Shown here in pieces: positions 12,120 through 23,348 of a stretch of DNA of 64,000 nt. A program made the position numbers and the translations under genes. Numbering within the stretch: the stretch's first letter is position 1; each line of letters begins with the position of its first letter. This stretch comes from Haberlea rhodopensis (lineage: Eukaryota > Streptophyta > Magnoliopsida > Lamiales > Gesneriaceae), in contig CAJQUN010000486.1 in the NCBI GenBank assembly GCA_907163345.1, positions 346,023-410,022 on the forward strand, read 5' to 3'. The notes below the pieces were generated by a model, which searched no databases, was not told the origin of the DNA, and was given only the letters and a program-made list of their open reading frames with translations.

Positions 12120-13130
12120 ATGCTTCATCAACAAGTCTTCACAAGATTTGCCCAACAATTTTCAGAGCCGTTTTATTCGGCGTGGGAGAGATTCAATGAA
12201 CTGGCAGACACATTCAGGTATCACAACTTTTCGAACTATACTCTTCTGCAACATTTCTTCAAAGGTTTGGATGCACAGACACGAGGATGGGTATTCAGAG
12301 GAGCACTGGTGACTGGGAGTCCCCTGGTTGATAGAGATGAGGACAGTGTATTACACCTGTTCAATGATATGGCGGACTTCGATTACCACTGGTATTGTGA
12401 TCCTTCCTTGCAAGGTTGGAGCCACCAATACCCACCAGAGCCCCACTACCCTAATGATACACACCAAACCTTTGAGCATCACAGCGAGAAGAAAGATAGT
12501 TTTGTAGAAGGAACGTCTCAATCAGAGAAAATGTTATTTAGACGCATGGCATCAACTGAGCAATGTTTAGAGAACCAGACCAATTATATACGTCATCTAG
12601 AGCAGCAATTAGCAATCCTAGTGGAAACCATCTCAATGAGCTGCCAAGAGGAGGAGACGAAATCTACAAATCAGGCCTGGTTACCTGATGATGATCATTC
12701 AACCAATCAAGTTTGGGGGAGTGATCCGACTCATGGGGAAGAATCAAGGGAAGTTGAGCCTATGGAAGTGATGGAGCCTACAGTGGAAAAGGCATCTGAG
12801 GAGATCCTATGGGACAACGAGCCAAGAGTGAAGTTGGATGATGAGATTTTCGAGAAATTTGATATCCACCCAACGATGAAGGCATGTTATGGGCCATATG
12901 TGGATTCATATTCTCCGTCGATGCCAACTTCACCGCACTACATCCTCCATATGAAGCCAAGTCAAGAATCATTCTCCCATGCATGCCATTTAAAGACGAA
13001 TGTTGTTGGAGCGACGATCATACACTGCTACAATCTTGCCAATCTTGAGGGCATACTGAATGAAGACCCATTATTGGTATCATACGATACTTACTATGGG
13101 CGGCAGCCGCTCTTTGATGGTTGCTTCTGA
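12120..13130 (+). CDS. N1 gag-like protein
   Basis: 336 codons from ATG at 12120, chosen because the matching ATG exists in N2 and the residues before it are low-complexity. Residues about 10-90 resemble the C-terminal half of the Ath-1 Gag capsid region: compare AWERFNEL with EYWERFKKL and LLQHFFKGL with LLIQYFYEGL. The rest is acidic and low in recognisable motifs. There is no zinc knuckle, protease or RT. In the family such proteins form the particle shell; whether this one assembles with a full Gag is unknown. The ORF is intact here, while the N2 copy has two frameshifts. Confidence 0.8.
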   Translation: MLHQQVFTRFAQQFSEPFYSAWERFNELADTFRYHNFSNYTLLQHFFKGLDAQTRGWVFRGALVTGSPLVDRDEDSVLHLFNDMADFDYHWYCDPSLQGWSHQYPPEPHYPNDTHQTFEHHSEKKDSFVEGTSQSEKMLFRRMASTEQCLENQTNYIRHLEQQLAILVETISMSCQEEETKSTNQAWLPDDDHSTNQVWGSDPTHGEESREVEPMEVMEPTVEKASEEILWDNEPRVKLDDEIFEKFDIHPTMKACYGPYVDSYSPSMPTSPHYILHMKPSQESFSHACHLKTNVVGATIIHCYNLANLEGILNEDPLLVSYDTYYGRQPLFDGCF

Positions 13131-13161
13131 TGGTCAAGCCGAAGACTAGAAATCAGCGCTT

Positions 13162-13179
13162 CTTGGGAGGCAACCCAAG
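13162..13179 (+). other. Conserved hairpin after gag in N1
   Basis: CTTGGGAGGCAACCCAAG forms a 6-bp stem with a 6-base loop, just after the ORF stop. The same sequence follows gag in N2 (34421-34438) and gag-pro in Ath-1 (26799-26816, minus). Confidence 0.8.
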
Positions 13180-14649
13180 CGTATCCTTTTGCATTTAGCT
13201 TTGTTTTATTTTCAATTTTGCATTTAGTTTGTTTTTTTCTCTTGTCGATTTTTTTCTAGCATCCTTCTTTTGCGAGGTACTCAAGTGGAGCGATGAACCC
13301 CTACAGCAGTGGAGCTTTCAAAAGCCAAACTTCCTCAACCCTCATGCAAGCGTCTTGATCAGGGGAGTTTACTTTTTCCCTATTGATTCTTTTAAACATT
13401 GCGGACAATGTTTCAGTTAAGTTTGGGGAGTGGCTTGCGTGTTTAATTTGTTTTATCCACATGTTGTGTGCTTAATTGTCACTTGAATCGTCCTTGAGCA
13501 CTATCAACAAAATTTTTTTTTTAGAAAATGAGTCAATACTTGAGAAATGATGACTTGGATTTACAATGATAATACATGATGAAATTAATCCTCATCTAGA
13601 TAGGAGTCATGGAAATGCTTAACTTGTTTGTATATATCCTTTGTTAACTACATGTCAAAACTGAGGAATAATTTGAGCACTTATTGAGTCATGATTGAGT
13701 GAAGTATGTATTGATTAAATTGAAAACTTGTGTTAACTATGATGAGTCTTGAGTATCTTAGATAACTTTACAGTTTAGTTGAAAGCACTTTGAGGCGAAA
13801 TTTATAATTAGGAACTAGACTTGGAGATGATTTAGGCGATCTTTGGACCGTTTGAGCCTTTCAAGCCTACCTGTTATATATTATTCCTTAGTGTCCCCTT
13901 TTGAGCCTTATTGAAAAAAAAAAAAAAGAATGGTATATGCATTGCATATGATTAGACCCCCATTCGACATTCTTGGCAACTCATTATACCCACCTTGGTT
14001 TGAGCCTAAAAGAAAATTTTTACCTACCCCTAGGAGAGTATAATGAATCTCATTCATTGCACAGAATTGTTATATGCAAATGAGTTCAAAAGGAACAAAA
14101 GAATGAGCAAAGAAAAAGAAAAGATGTAGAGAAAAGCCTTGAAAAGAAAAATTCAAAATAAGACCCAAAGTGGCCAAGGCTAGAAAAAAGCTGAAGAGAA
14201 GCTCAAAAATAGTTGAACTGATTTTGTTATACTCTCTTCTTTGAATTCATCCTACCTTTCCTTTGAAGCCGACACCAAAAGGCCTAACGTTATAAGCTTT
14301 CAAGACCTTTTGATCCAAGTCTAGGGAACAATTACATTAGTGGAGAAGTGCGGGATAGTAAACTTGTAGAGTAATTCAAAGTAATCTTGACTAGGAGTTA
14401 ATATGGCACATGTTGATGTTAAAGATATATATGTAACTCATGTTTGACAATAGCACACACGCACGTTCCGATGTTGCGATGTATTGTTTAACTTAGGAGA
14501 AATTGCTTCTTGTTAAATGTTGATTGACTTCTATTGATGTGTAAGTAGGATTTCTGAGTTGTTATGTATGTTGTAAAGATGATTCATGCTTAGTATCGAG
14601 TTTAACTTTTCTTTTTGAGTTTATTGCTTGCTCGAGGACGATCAAGTCT
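13180..14649 (+). other. Non-coding 3' internal region of N1
   Basis: No credible gene. It shares blocks with N2 and, in diverged form, with the region behind gag-pro of Ath-1. A second polypurine-like tract, AAGTTTGGGGAGTGG, lies at 13419-13433, preceded by GGACAATG, well upstream of the true tract. Confidence 0.85.
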
Positions 14650-14662
14650 AAGTTTGGGGAGT
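14650..14662 (+). other. Polypurine tract of N1
   Basis: AAGTTTGGGGAGT lies directly before the 3' LTR start TGATAGGC. Confidence 0.92.
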
Positions 14663-15308
14663 TGATAGGCTTAGATTTTGAGTGATTTTAACTGTAATTT
14701 CTTCCCATTTTCCGTACTTTATCCTGGATGATATTATGCTTTTTGGTGTTTATTCGTTTGTTTCAGGAAATTAGACCGGAAGTGGAAGAAATGAGCTTAC
14801 ATGAAGATAACGGGCGAAATCGAGGCGTAAAAGAAGAGAAAATGAAAGAAGATGGATTTCCCAAATCTCGATCGATCGAGATTTATTCTCGATCGATCGA
14901 GCCAGCCAGAAGCGAGAATCAGATTTTTTGAAGGCTCGATCGATCGGTGGAAATCTCGATCGATCGAGCGAGGCAGTAACTTCAGCAACAAATTTTGAGA
15001 AATCTCGATCGATCGGTGGAAATTCTCGATCGATCGAGCGAGGCAGTGAGTGCAAAAGGCTGACGTGAACAGTGCACCGATCGATCGGTGAAAATCTCGA
15101 TCAATCGAGACGCGAAATCTGAAGATTTTATTTTCCTTATTTATCGAGATTGTGGGGCTTTTAAGCGGGGCTTGATCCATTTCTGGGGGATTGATTTTAG
15201 ACACACGATATTAGACCGATTTTTCAGACGATTTCTAGGTCAAGTAGCCGCCGCCCAACGCCGCCAAGGAGATCCAATCTCCGTTCTTCGTCCAAAGGCG
15301 AGCCAATC
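14663..15308 (+). repeat. Truncated 3' LTR of N1
   Basis: It matches the first about 645 bp of the 5' LTR, then stops at AGCCAATC and passes directly into gypsy-1 gag. It holds eight palindrome units (14869-15107) placed as in the 5' LTR; the last reads CGATCAATCG. Confidence 0.95.
14869..15107. repeat. CGATCGATCG palindrome array, N1 3' LTR
   Basis: Same eight-unit, four-doublet layout as 10705-10943. Unit 5 is intact here and unit 8 has a CpG-to-CpA change, the reverse of the 5' LTR state. Confidence 0.97.
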
Positions 15309-15675
15309 GAGTCCTAAACAGCTTCCAGTTTATTTCCTGACCCTGAGCTTCTTGTTCAATCACTGTGGTCTTCCACCACATCAGCGCCTTTTTGGCCAAT
15401 TGAAATTCTGCTAGCCGTATCCAAGCTGTCTTTGCGCACGGGGCAGCTACAAATATTTGCTCCAACCTCTCTAGCCATTCCTCAGCCTTCTCCCCTGTTT
15501 CAGTCCCTTCAAAAGTCGGGGGCCGATAAGCTAGAAATTGCGTCAAACTCAGTTCTCCCGGCAATAACTGTTGTTCGGACGGCTCTTCGCCCAAGGCTGG
15601 CGGCGGTAGAGGATTTGTATGCCTAGCACTAGCATTTACACTTACTGCGTCACCAACATCGACATTTGCTGCCAT
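15309..15675 (-). pseudogene. gag: gypsy-1 gag N-terminus, cut by N1
   Basis: ATG at 15675 begins an open frame of about 122 codons ending at the N1 junction. It contains the chromovirus Gag pattern FLAYRPPTFEGTETGEKAEEW followed by WWKTT and INWKLF. The start is chosen as the first ATG after the 197-base leader. The other half of gag resumes at 10498 (codons for QAKEDEFTSLRQG). Comparison with the family suggests roughly a dozen codons between the halves are missing. Confidence 0.9.
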
Positions 15676-15855
15676 ACTGCAACACAAGGGTTAACAACAA
15701 TATCCAAAACAATTCACATAATATATCGTTAGAAAACCATAACACGTTAGCATAACAGTCACATGCTTCATATGCACACAACATGTTTAAAAGTAGACGC
15801 CTAGCCAACTCATTGCTAAGGCTACCCTTCACTCGTTCCCGGGTTCTCTAACCAC

Positions 15856-15868
15856 TGCTCTGATACCA
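15856..15868 (-). other. Primer-binding site of gypsy-1 (tRNA-Met)
   Basis: The minus strand reads TGGTATCAGAGCA, matching the 3' end of initiator tRNA-Met, four bases inside the LTR end at 15873. Confidence 0.93.
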
Positions 15869-15872
15869 CTAA

Positions 15873-17846
15873 TGTAAGGACCCTAGTTCCTTCACGGTGA
15901 AATCAAGATATAAACAGGGCTAAACATGTATTAGAGACATCTTAGAGTTCTGGTTGTTATGTGAGCTCAATGTAATTACAGGCCAAAAATAAAACTTCAA
16001 TAGTTAGTTAATTACATTCCCAAAATGAATGTTAAGACTAACAAAAATCCTGTAATCTATCTTCTTTCAAGTCTCTTTCAGCTCACAGTTAAACCCAACC
16101 CTGAGCCCCTTGTCCAAAAGCGTACCTACAGGAACAACTCACCATGAGCATATATATATCACCATTTAACACAATTCAACTTAACAAAATAATTAAGCGC
16201 ATGCGACAAATAATAGTTATGCTCCTTGATCACCACATTAGCACATTTCATTGTTGTTCCTGTTTCACAAACTTATGCACAAAATCATTAGTTCACGATA
16301 TAACGATCGATAATGCGTTTCCAATTATATCCACAATATTCCACATTAATCACTAGAATTGTGACTGTTCCGGTCCCAATACAACAGCGGAATTTTAGGA
16401 CCCCTCGCTTCGACATATAGCGGCATCATATGATATCCCTCGCTTCGACAATGACAGCGGCATGTTACTTCGCTTAGACATGACAGTGGCAAATATCATA
16501 CTACCATCGCTTCATATGACAGCGGCAAGTACCTCCCTCGCTCGGAGATAAAGGCTACCGGAACATTCATCAATTCTACCATAATAATCAAACACAATTG
16601 ATTCCAATATCATGATATAACACTATCATTTCACATAGTCCATCACATATAAGGACACACTATTCACAATATGCATCATTAAAGTTGTAACACGATTTAC
16701 CGTCCGATGCTCGTACGTCTCACTACGTACCTTAGTTTCCAAAAGTGGAGAAGTTGTATAACTTTATCTCCTCGATGTTGTTGGCACCTGGGATGGTTCT
16801 ACACAACCATACAAATCAATATTAGAAGCCAAATAATAGTCGAATACCAAAAATTTGCCAAAAGAAATCATTTTTCAAAATTCCACAGCTGGCGATCGAT
16901 CGCTTCGCTGAGGCGATCGATCGCCTCAAATTTTTCTTCGCGGCGATCGATCGCCCCAAATATGGCGATCGATCGCCTACCCCTTGAATTGGCTACTGCC
17001 TCTCGGCGATCGGTCGCCTCATTTCAGGCGATCGATCGCCTGCCCTGCACTTTGGCTACTGCCCATAGGCGATCGGTCGCCTCTTTTCAGGCGGTCGATC
17101 GCCTCGCACAGACACGCGATTTTTCACCATTTTTGCACCAAAATTCCTTCCAATCCATACCAACACTTTAACCATCAAACCAACAACATCAATAACAACA
17201 TAAACCTTCAAAATACACCTCAAACAAACATAAATCCAACCCTCAACCAAAACAACACCAACCCACAACAAACCCATTTCAAAATCATTCAAAACCATTT
17301 CAAAACTAAACCAAACACAATAAAAATGACATGGAGGCATCCATACCTCTTGGGGAACTCAAATCTCCCAATAAACTCCACAAATCAACTTTTTGCAAGA
17401 ATTTCTCTTCACCCTTAAGCTCAAAACGAAAATGAAGAGAAAGGAAGGGTTTGGGTGGTGGTTTGGTAAAGGTAAAGTGATTTGGTAAAGGTGGGGGTTG
17501 GGGTATAAGGGTTTGAGTTTAATTAAAATGTATTCCACAATCCCATGGTGTATAAAACACCCCAACATGATATTTTAAAAGCATTAATCCAAAATGCACC
17601 AAAACATCAATTAAACTCAAGATTTCCAAATTAATTGCTAGCCATGGCAAATAAATCATGATAATAACAATTATCCCAACATGCCCAACATGCACCCTGA
17701 AATGCTCCACCAGCCCACATGACCAAGCATTTCCACATGGCAATTAATTCTAACACATAAGACAATTACCGTCATAATTAATCATATTTAATCATATGAA
17801 CACAATTAATGCCTTAAACACAAATAATCATTTCGTGGACATCACA
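15873..17846 (-). repeat. 5' LTR of gypsy-1
   Basis: 1974 bp, ends TGTAAGGACC and GTGGACATCACA. Partner of 4348-6324 with few differences. Contains the CGCT...AGCG array at about 16405-16562 and the palindrome array at 16893-17101. Confidence 0.95.
16893..17101. repeat. CGATCGATCG palindrome array, gypsy-1 5' LTR
   Basis: Eight units with the same spacings as 5369-5577, first at 16893 and last at 17092. Confidence 0.97.
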
Positions 17847-17851
17847 AATAC
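17847..17851. repeat. TSD of gypsy-1, right copy (AATAC)
   Basis: Matches 4343-4347. Confidence 0.95.
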
Positions 17852-19489
17852 GACCATCTCTCCTCAGAGGAAATCGACCGAACCTCGCGATCATTCTTCA
17901 GAATACATCGTGCCATTGAGATTTCCAATCTCAAGGTGCCACAATCTCTCACCAGAAACTCATCCTTCCAAGCATACTAATCCGATGCTCGAAAGTACCA
18001 AGAAAATGTGGGCATTCGTATACACACACCGGTGTACATGCCTAAGCACCAATACCACATGCACATTCAATGCAATCGACTCGAGTATCACCAATCATAT
18101 CCAAAAGTCCCAATTACAACTGTCAATCCCCAGCTATTCACACCCCGCGGAGAATAATGATTGACGGACCAACGACTAATGGTGTGATTCCAACATCAAC
18201 ACCACACAAACTGACTCACCAAATCTTCCAAAGATTCCCAATAGGTGGGTATATCAATACCGCATTCCTCACAAGGGAAGTGTCATAAACCCATGACCCT
18301 CTAACCTCGAATCACCGTTCGGAAAACCTGGATATATTTATACCAAAATATATCTCGGAACCAATAAAATACACAACTGATTCAAGACAGTGCATCTTTG
18401 TCACTATTACCAAAACAAAACCCGTATACACAACGTATACCCATCTAACGATGCTCTGTACTAATGCCATAGTACTCCACATCTCGAGCATCTCCCCAGA
18501 GACTCCTCCTCGTATGTCTCACCGAAAATATAAGGCCATCACCTAGTCCAACACCAGTAATGCTTACCATGGCTGATTCACAGTCAACCCTCAATCGATA
18601 CCAGTTGTCTCCATGACAATATGTTCCAAATCTCTCCAAGAGATACAATCAGTATAGTAGTGTCACTCTACTAACTATATCCCATAATTCCAATTGTGTT
18701 CCCCATTGCATTCCATATGCAAGGATGCTCAACCAGAGCTAACAACGACTTGTCAACACTCACGTTGGTATTCCCAACAACATTGAGTTGTCCCGTTACA
18801 AGTCCCTCCAAACATTTAACGTATAAACGTTCTCGTGGGTATTCCCTGCCTCAATCATCATGCCACATAGTGACTACAAGAGTCCACCATAAACCCTCAT
18901 CGTATCACCATTCGATTCACCAAACTCGGATCCAATGAGCAGTATAATGGCTACAACAAGCTCACTACCAACGTATCATACGTTCCACACGGTATACCAT
19001 ACCGTACCATCAATTAAAGTATTGGGTTATCACCCAATATTTCTCTAGCACCAATGCATAACGGACATCCCGGTGTCCCACTCAACCACAATGCAATCCT
19101 AATCCATTAGGATTTATCTCACACCTTCATGTGCGGGTGTGATCATGTCCACCACATGTCACATCGGTATAAGCAAGTAGTTTCCTCAATAACTAATCTT
19201 ATCACCAGTCACTTGTCCATAGCCATCCCAACGAGTATACCCAAAGGTATCACTACTCGTAAAAGTATTTACCTCAAATGTGTGCTGCGGTAGACTCCCT
19301 GTACGGCACATCCAATAATTCATCGAGCAAACCTGCTCGACATAATAGTATCATCAACCAGTGACTCAGACACTACCCTGTACCCACCATTGGCACTCAA
19401 ACCATACGACTAAATTCATACACCTAACTGTATTTTTCAGCGTAACGACGTCATTTAATCCACATAGAACATCTTCTATGTCATCGTCA

Positions 19490-19680
19490 TCCTGTGACGG
19501 TACATACACATGACATCCACAATATCATCGTCAACCAGTGACGGTACATGTCAATACATGACATCCACAATAACATCGTCAACCCGTGACGGTACATGTT
19601 AACACATGACATCCACAATAACATCGTCAACCCGTGACGGTACATGTCAGCACATGACATCCACAATAACGCTAACATAA
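19490..19680. repeat. 48-bp minisatellite
   Basis: GACATCCAC recurs at 19512, 19560, 19608 and 19656, exactly 48 bp apart, with most of each unit (…CATCGTCAACCCGTGACGG…) conserved. The matching part of LARD-3 (58880-58990) has only diverged units, so the array amplified in this copy. Confidence 0.9.
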
Positions 19681-19779
19681 TAGTATTTTACTATAACTCA
19701 TCGTTAATAGGATAATAGCATACCTGTACCCATTGCCCAATAACAGTACGAAATCAGTACCCATCGCTCGAAGGTGGCA

Positions 19780-20233
19780 CAATCCCGAGCTATGAAATCT
19801 GCGGTATGAAACATCACTACATAATCAGCGGCATGAATCCTCGCTATAGAATCAGCGACATAAATCATCGCTACATAATCAGCGGCATGAACCCTCGCTA
19901 TAGAATCAGCGGCATAGATCATCGCTATAGATATCCGGTGGTATTAACCATTGCCATAGGTGTAGCGGAATGTGCCATTGCTATATAATACCCGGTGGCA
20001 TGAACCATCGCAAATAGATGTAGCGGAATGTACCATCGCTATATAATACCATGCGGCATGAACCATCGCCATAGATGTAGCGGAATGAACCATCACTATA
20101 TAATACCCGGAGGCATGAACCATCGCCAATAGATGTAGCGGAATGTACCATCGCTATATAATACCCGGCGGCATGAACCATCGCCAATAGATATAGCGGA
20201 ATGTACCATTGCTATATAATACCCAGTGGCATG
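19780..20233. repeat. CGCT...AGCG array with 58-bp tandem repeat (LARD-1)
   Basis: Modules of CGCTATAGAATCAGCGGCAT type recur about every 30 bp. From 19963 the motif TAGCGGAATG recurs at 19963, 20021, 20078, 20136 and 20194, steps of 57-58 bp. Homologous to 59270-59700 in LARD-3. Confidence 0.88.
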
Positions 20234-21713
20234 TGTTGGGATATGCCCTAAGGTAACTCATTAGATGATTGTTTATGACATACAATGTATTATGGTTTTG
20301 TTAATGGCAATTCATTATTATATATTATTCGAGTATCTGTGTAACATGAATTAATATATAAGTTAATGTCCTTAGAATAATATTGTATTGTTCTTAAAGA
20401 TTGTCCCTAGTCATGTATTATCATGAATCGGGATAATGATAATGCATTGAGACTAATATGTTTTGATTGATGATTTGTTCATAGATATGAGATATCAAAT
20501 CAACACATGGGTGCATGTTAGAGAACGATGTACTGACAGACCCACAAATGAGAATGCTACATGGATAGTTATATGAACGTCATAAGCAATTCTCATAGTG
20601 ATAATAATGTATGTAATCCTTACGACTTGAGATCACCAGAGATCCCAACATAAGGAGTCATGTATCTTGATATTGTCAAACGTTACCTGTAACAGGGTAA
20701 ACTATAAAGACAATCATTGGATACACCACGAATTATGTAGAGGGATGTTGAGTGATCAAGAAAGGATTTGTCCCTTCTATATAACAGGAGAAGTGTTTGG
20801 GCCCTTGATCAAGTAAGACTAAAATGCATGGCCATACTCGAATGAGTCGATATGTGATATCGAGCTTATTCGTTTATTCTAGTTCTACTTGGGGATCAAG
20901 AAATAAAAGATTGAATATACGAGTATGACTATTCCATAACTCGTGTTCAATCTAAACACATTGGACAAAGGGATTAAGTTACATGGTTAATATTATCACA
21001 GTCCGTAGGTTATGTCGAGTCAATGGCATTCTTGTAATTTGGGTAGCCTTGATGTGTTGCTAGATACCGCTCATTGCTTGTGACACAAAATTTGATTTTA
21101 TGTCGCTGCCAACATTGCAAGATCATATCGGGTCACACAAAAGATTAAATCGATAAAGGGAGGTAAAATTCATTGGATGAATTAATTAATTAAGAAGAGT
21201 CTTAATTACAAATATTAGATATATGGATTTAATTAATATATTTGGTATGGACCAATAAGGCTTTTGGAAAGCCCTTTAATTAAATCTAATATAAATTATA
21301 ATTGCTAACAAGGCTAAAATTAAGTGTTAATTTTATTAAGCAAAACCTAGTAGCCACTCCATAGACTCTCAGCCGCCTCACCTCAAAGCCGAGAACCTCA
21401 CGGTCGCCGCCGTGTTTCTTGGTGGTTTAACGGCCGTCGTTTGATTGGTTTCGAACCGTGAGTCTTATTTTGGTTTAAGAACGAGTCTAGCAACTTGTTC
21501 TTGAACACCCTTTTCGATTTGATCCTGTGGATACCATAGAGACGAAGGTGCAAATCTTTGTTCGTGACTCGTGGTCTTGCAACAAGGATTCTGCTACAAA
21601 CACGCTACAAGGGTATGATTCTTATCAATCTCGGTATGATTACTTTGTATAGGTCCTTGGTAGGAATCCAAAATTTTATTTTCCGCTGCGTATTGCTTGA
21701 TAGATTCCTAACA
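20234..21713 (+). repeat. 5' LTR of copia-1
   Basis: TGTTGGGATATGCCC...TTCCTAACA, 1480 bp, followed one base later by the tRNA-Met primer-binding site. It aligns with 40244-41559 until that copy breaks off. Confidence 0.95.
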
Positions 21714-21714
21714 G

Positions 21715-21726
21715 TGGTATCAGAGC
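21715..21726 (+). other. Primer-binding site of copia-1 (tRNA-Met)
   Basis: TGGTATCAGAGC directly after the LTR. Confidence 0.93.
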
Positions 21727-23348
21727 CGTGTACAAAGCTCATATCGGATTTATGTGATTAATTATTTAATCATGTTTTGAATCTTTTGCATGCTTTAAAA
21801 CTGTATGATTCATATATGATATGTGTTAATTGCTTTTGTGGAAATTATCGCAATATTATATGTGATATAATTGACTGGATCGAAGTATACGAGAATACGT
21901 CTAAAAACCGATCCATTGGCTCGCGATAACCACACGGCCGCTGCATGCAAGCTAGGGTCTCGGTCCCTTGGCTAGTGCATGGGCCGAGCCACCGACGTTG
22001 GGCCAGGGTTTCGAACCCTAGGCTCAATGGCTCTCGGCCGCCGCCGTCTTGTGGCTAGGGTTTCGAACCCTTTTGGTTCGATGAGCTCCAAGCCGCCGCC
22101 GACATGGCTAGGTTTTGAACCCTAGTCTCGTGCATGGTTGAACCGTGGGTTAGGCTAGGGGTTTTCGAACCCTTGGTCCGAAACATGGCTGCTACCGTGG
22201 GCTTGCTATGGTTAACAAGTCCATGGCTTGAGGCGCGCCAAGTATCCGTGGCATGTGATGTCCCGAGCGTACGAGAATTTCATAAAATTTGATTTTACAG
22301 TTTTAATTGGAATTAAATTTTAAAATATTTAGAATTTAATTCATTAATTGTTATAGCATGTTTTATGTGTTGTTTGAGCATGGTTCATGGTTATAGCCCT
22401 ATGACCTATTAGATAGGATTTTGTGAATGTTTGTAATTTAATACGACGTGCAAGTCGTGCCTTCTCTATTTTTTCTAAATGTTATCCCTCCCCTATGTTC
22501 CCCTCGAATGTAGCTCGAGGAATTCACTATATAATGTAATTGTTATATAGTATAGTTTATTTTGTTGATGGAGATCAATGAAGATGGACCAAGGTGCCGG
22601 GATGAGGAGGCCATTCACAAAAGGGAGTCATATAGGTGCTTGGAGAAGTTACCTTAGGTTGACCATTTAGGATTTTCTCATTGGCTTGAGAAAATCTTTA
22701 GTAGGGGCTATAACCATGTCACGTTTATTTTATGTTGATGTATGAGATGCATGTTTATCGTTTTATTTAATATTGATGCTTGATATTCATATATGTAGAT
22801 ATGTATATATTCATATATGTACCACATATTTTCAATACTAATAAAATCATGAGATCTATAAATCCCTCTTATAATATTATCAAGATGCCTTCCAATTAAA
22901 AAATACTCGTCAAGACTTCGATTGAACATGTGTGGGTTTACCAAAGCAAAGCACCGTGACAATCTTAGTAAGGCGCGAAAAGATAAAAGTGATATCCGTG
23001 TTATTTTAAAATTGGGTTCGACTTAACTAAGTTATCTCAATAGGATTGGGAACCTAGAGGCATGGGGTTGGATAATAATTCATTAGATGTAATTTGAACA
23101 AAGTGTTGTTCGTCCAACCATCCAAGAATTACATGTGATGTAATTGACAAATTGTTGTCTACCTAAATAACCGAGTCTTGGGTGATTAGCTAAAGCTAAC
23201 TCAGGATTAGGTGAAATATGGATCTTGGCCCACTAAGGTTTCGAGGGTTGATATTTTAAACAAAATAGTGGGAGAGTCATTTAATATAAGACCTTATTAA
23301 ATGATTAAAATCATAAACTTATTTTGCATATTTATATTGTAGATATCC
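21727..23348 (+). other. Long leader of copia-1 with TTCGAA palindromes
   Basis: About 1.6 kb without a gene. Between 21950 and 22180 it carries near-palindromes around AGGGTTTCGAACCCT about every 50 bp (near 22003, 22056, 22110, 22158). The leader of copia-2 (46047-47741, minus) matches, with the same kind of motif. Confidence 0.85.

Larger units (their letters stand above)
10499..15308 (+). mobile_element. N1: gag-only non-autonomous Athila-type element
   Basis: 5' LTR 10499-11931, tRNA-Asp primer-binding site 11938-11955, a single gag-like ORF 12120-13130, long non-coding 3' region, polypurine tract 14650-14662, and a 3' LTR (14663 onward) cut short. It sits inside gypsy-1 gag. The left flank is CCTGC; no matching duplication exists on the right because the right end is deleted (see findings). 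It has no protease, RT or integrase, so it must rely on another element, plausibly an Athila relative, since gag and non-coding parts match Ath-1. Confidence 0.93.
4348..17846 (-). mobile_element. gypsy-1: Ty3 chromovirus with nested N1 insertion
   Basis: A full-length element in minus orientation: LTRs at 4348-6324 and 15873-17846, tRNA-Met primer-binding site at 15856-15868, polypurine tract at 6325-6339, and gag-pol on the minus strand. The integrase C-terminus carries a chromodomain, which together with the primer site fits the Tekay/Del group of chromoviruses (clade assignment is inference). The LTRs are almost identical by eye, so insertion is recent. N1 interrupts gag at 10499-15308. 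Without N1 the element is about 8.7 kb. Confidence 0.95.
17852..20233 (-). mobile_element. LARD-1 internal region, continued
   Basis: Continues 3618-4347 and aligns with the LARD-3 internal region from about 57570 to 60000. No protein domain is visible. It holds a 48-bp minisatellite (19490-19680) and a CGCT...AGCG array (19780-20233), and ends abruptly at the copia-1 LTR. Confidence 0.8.
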
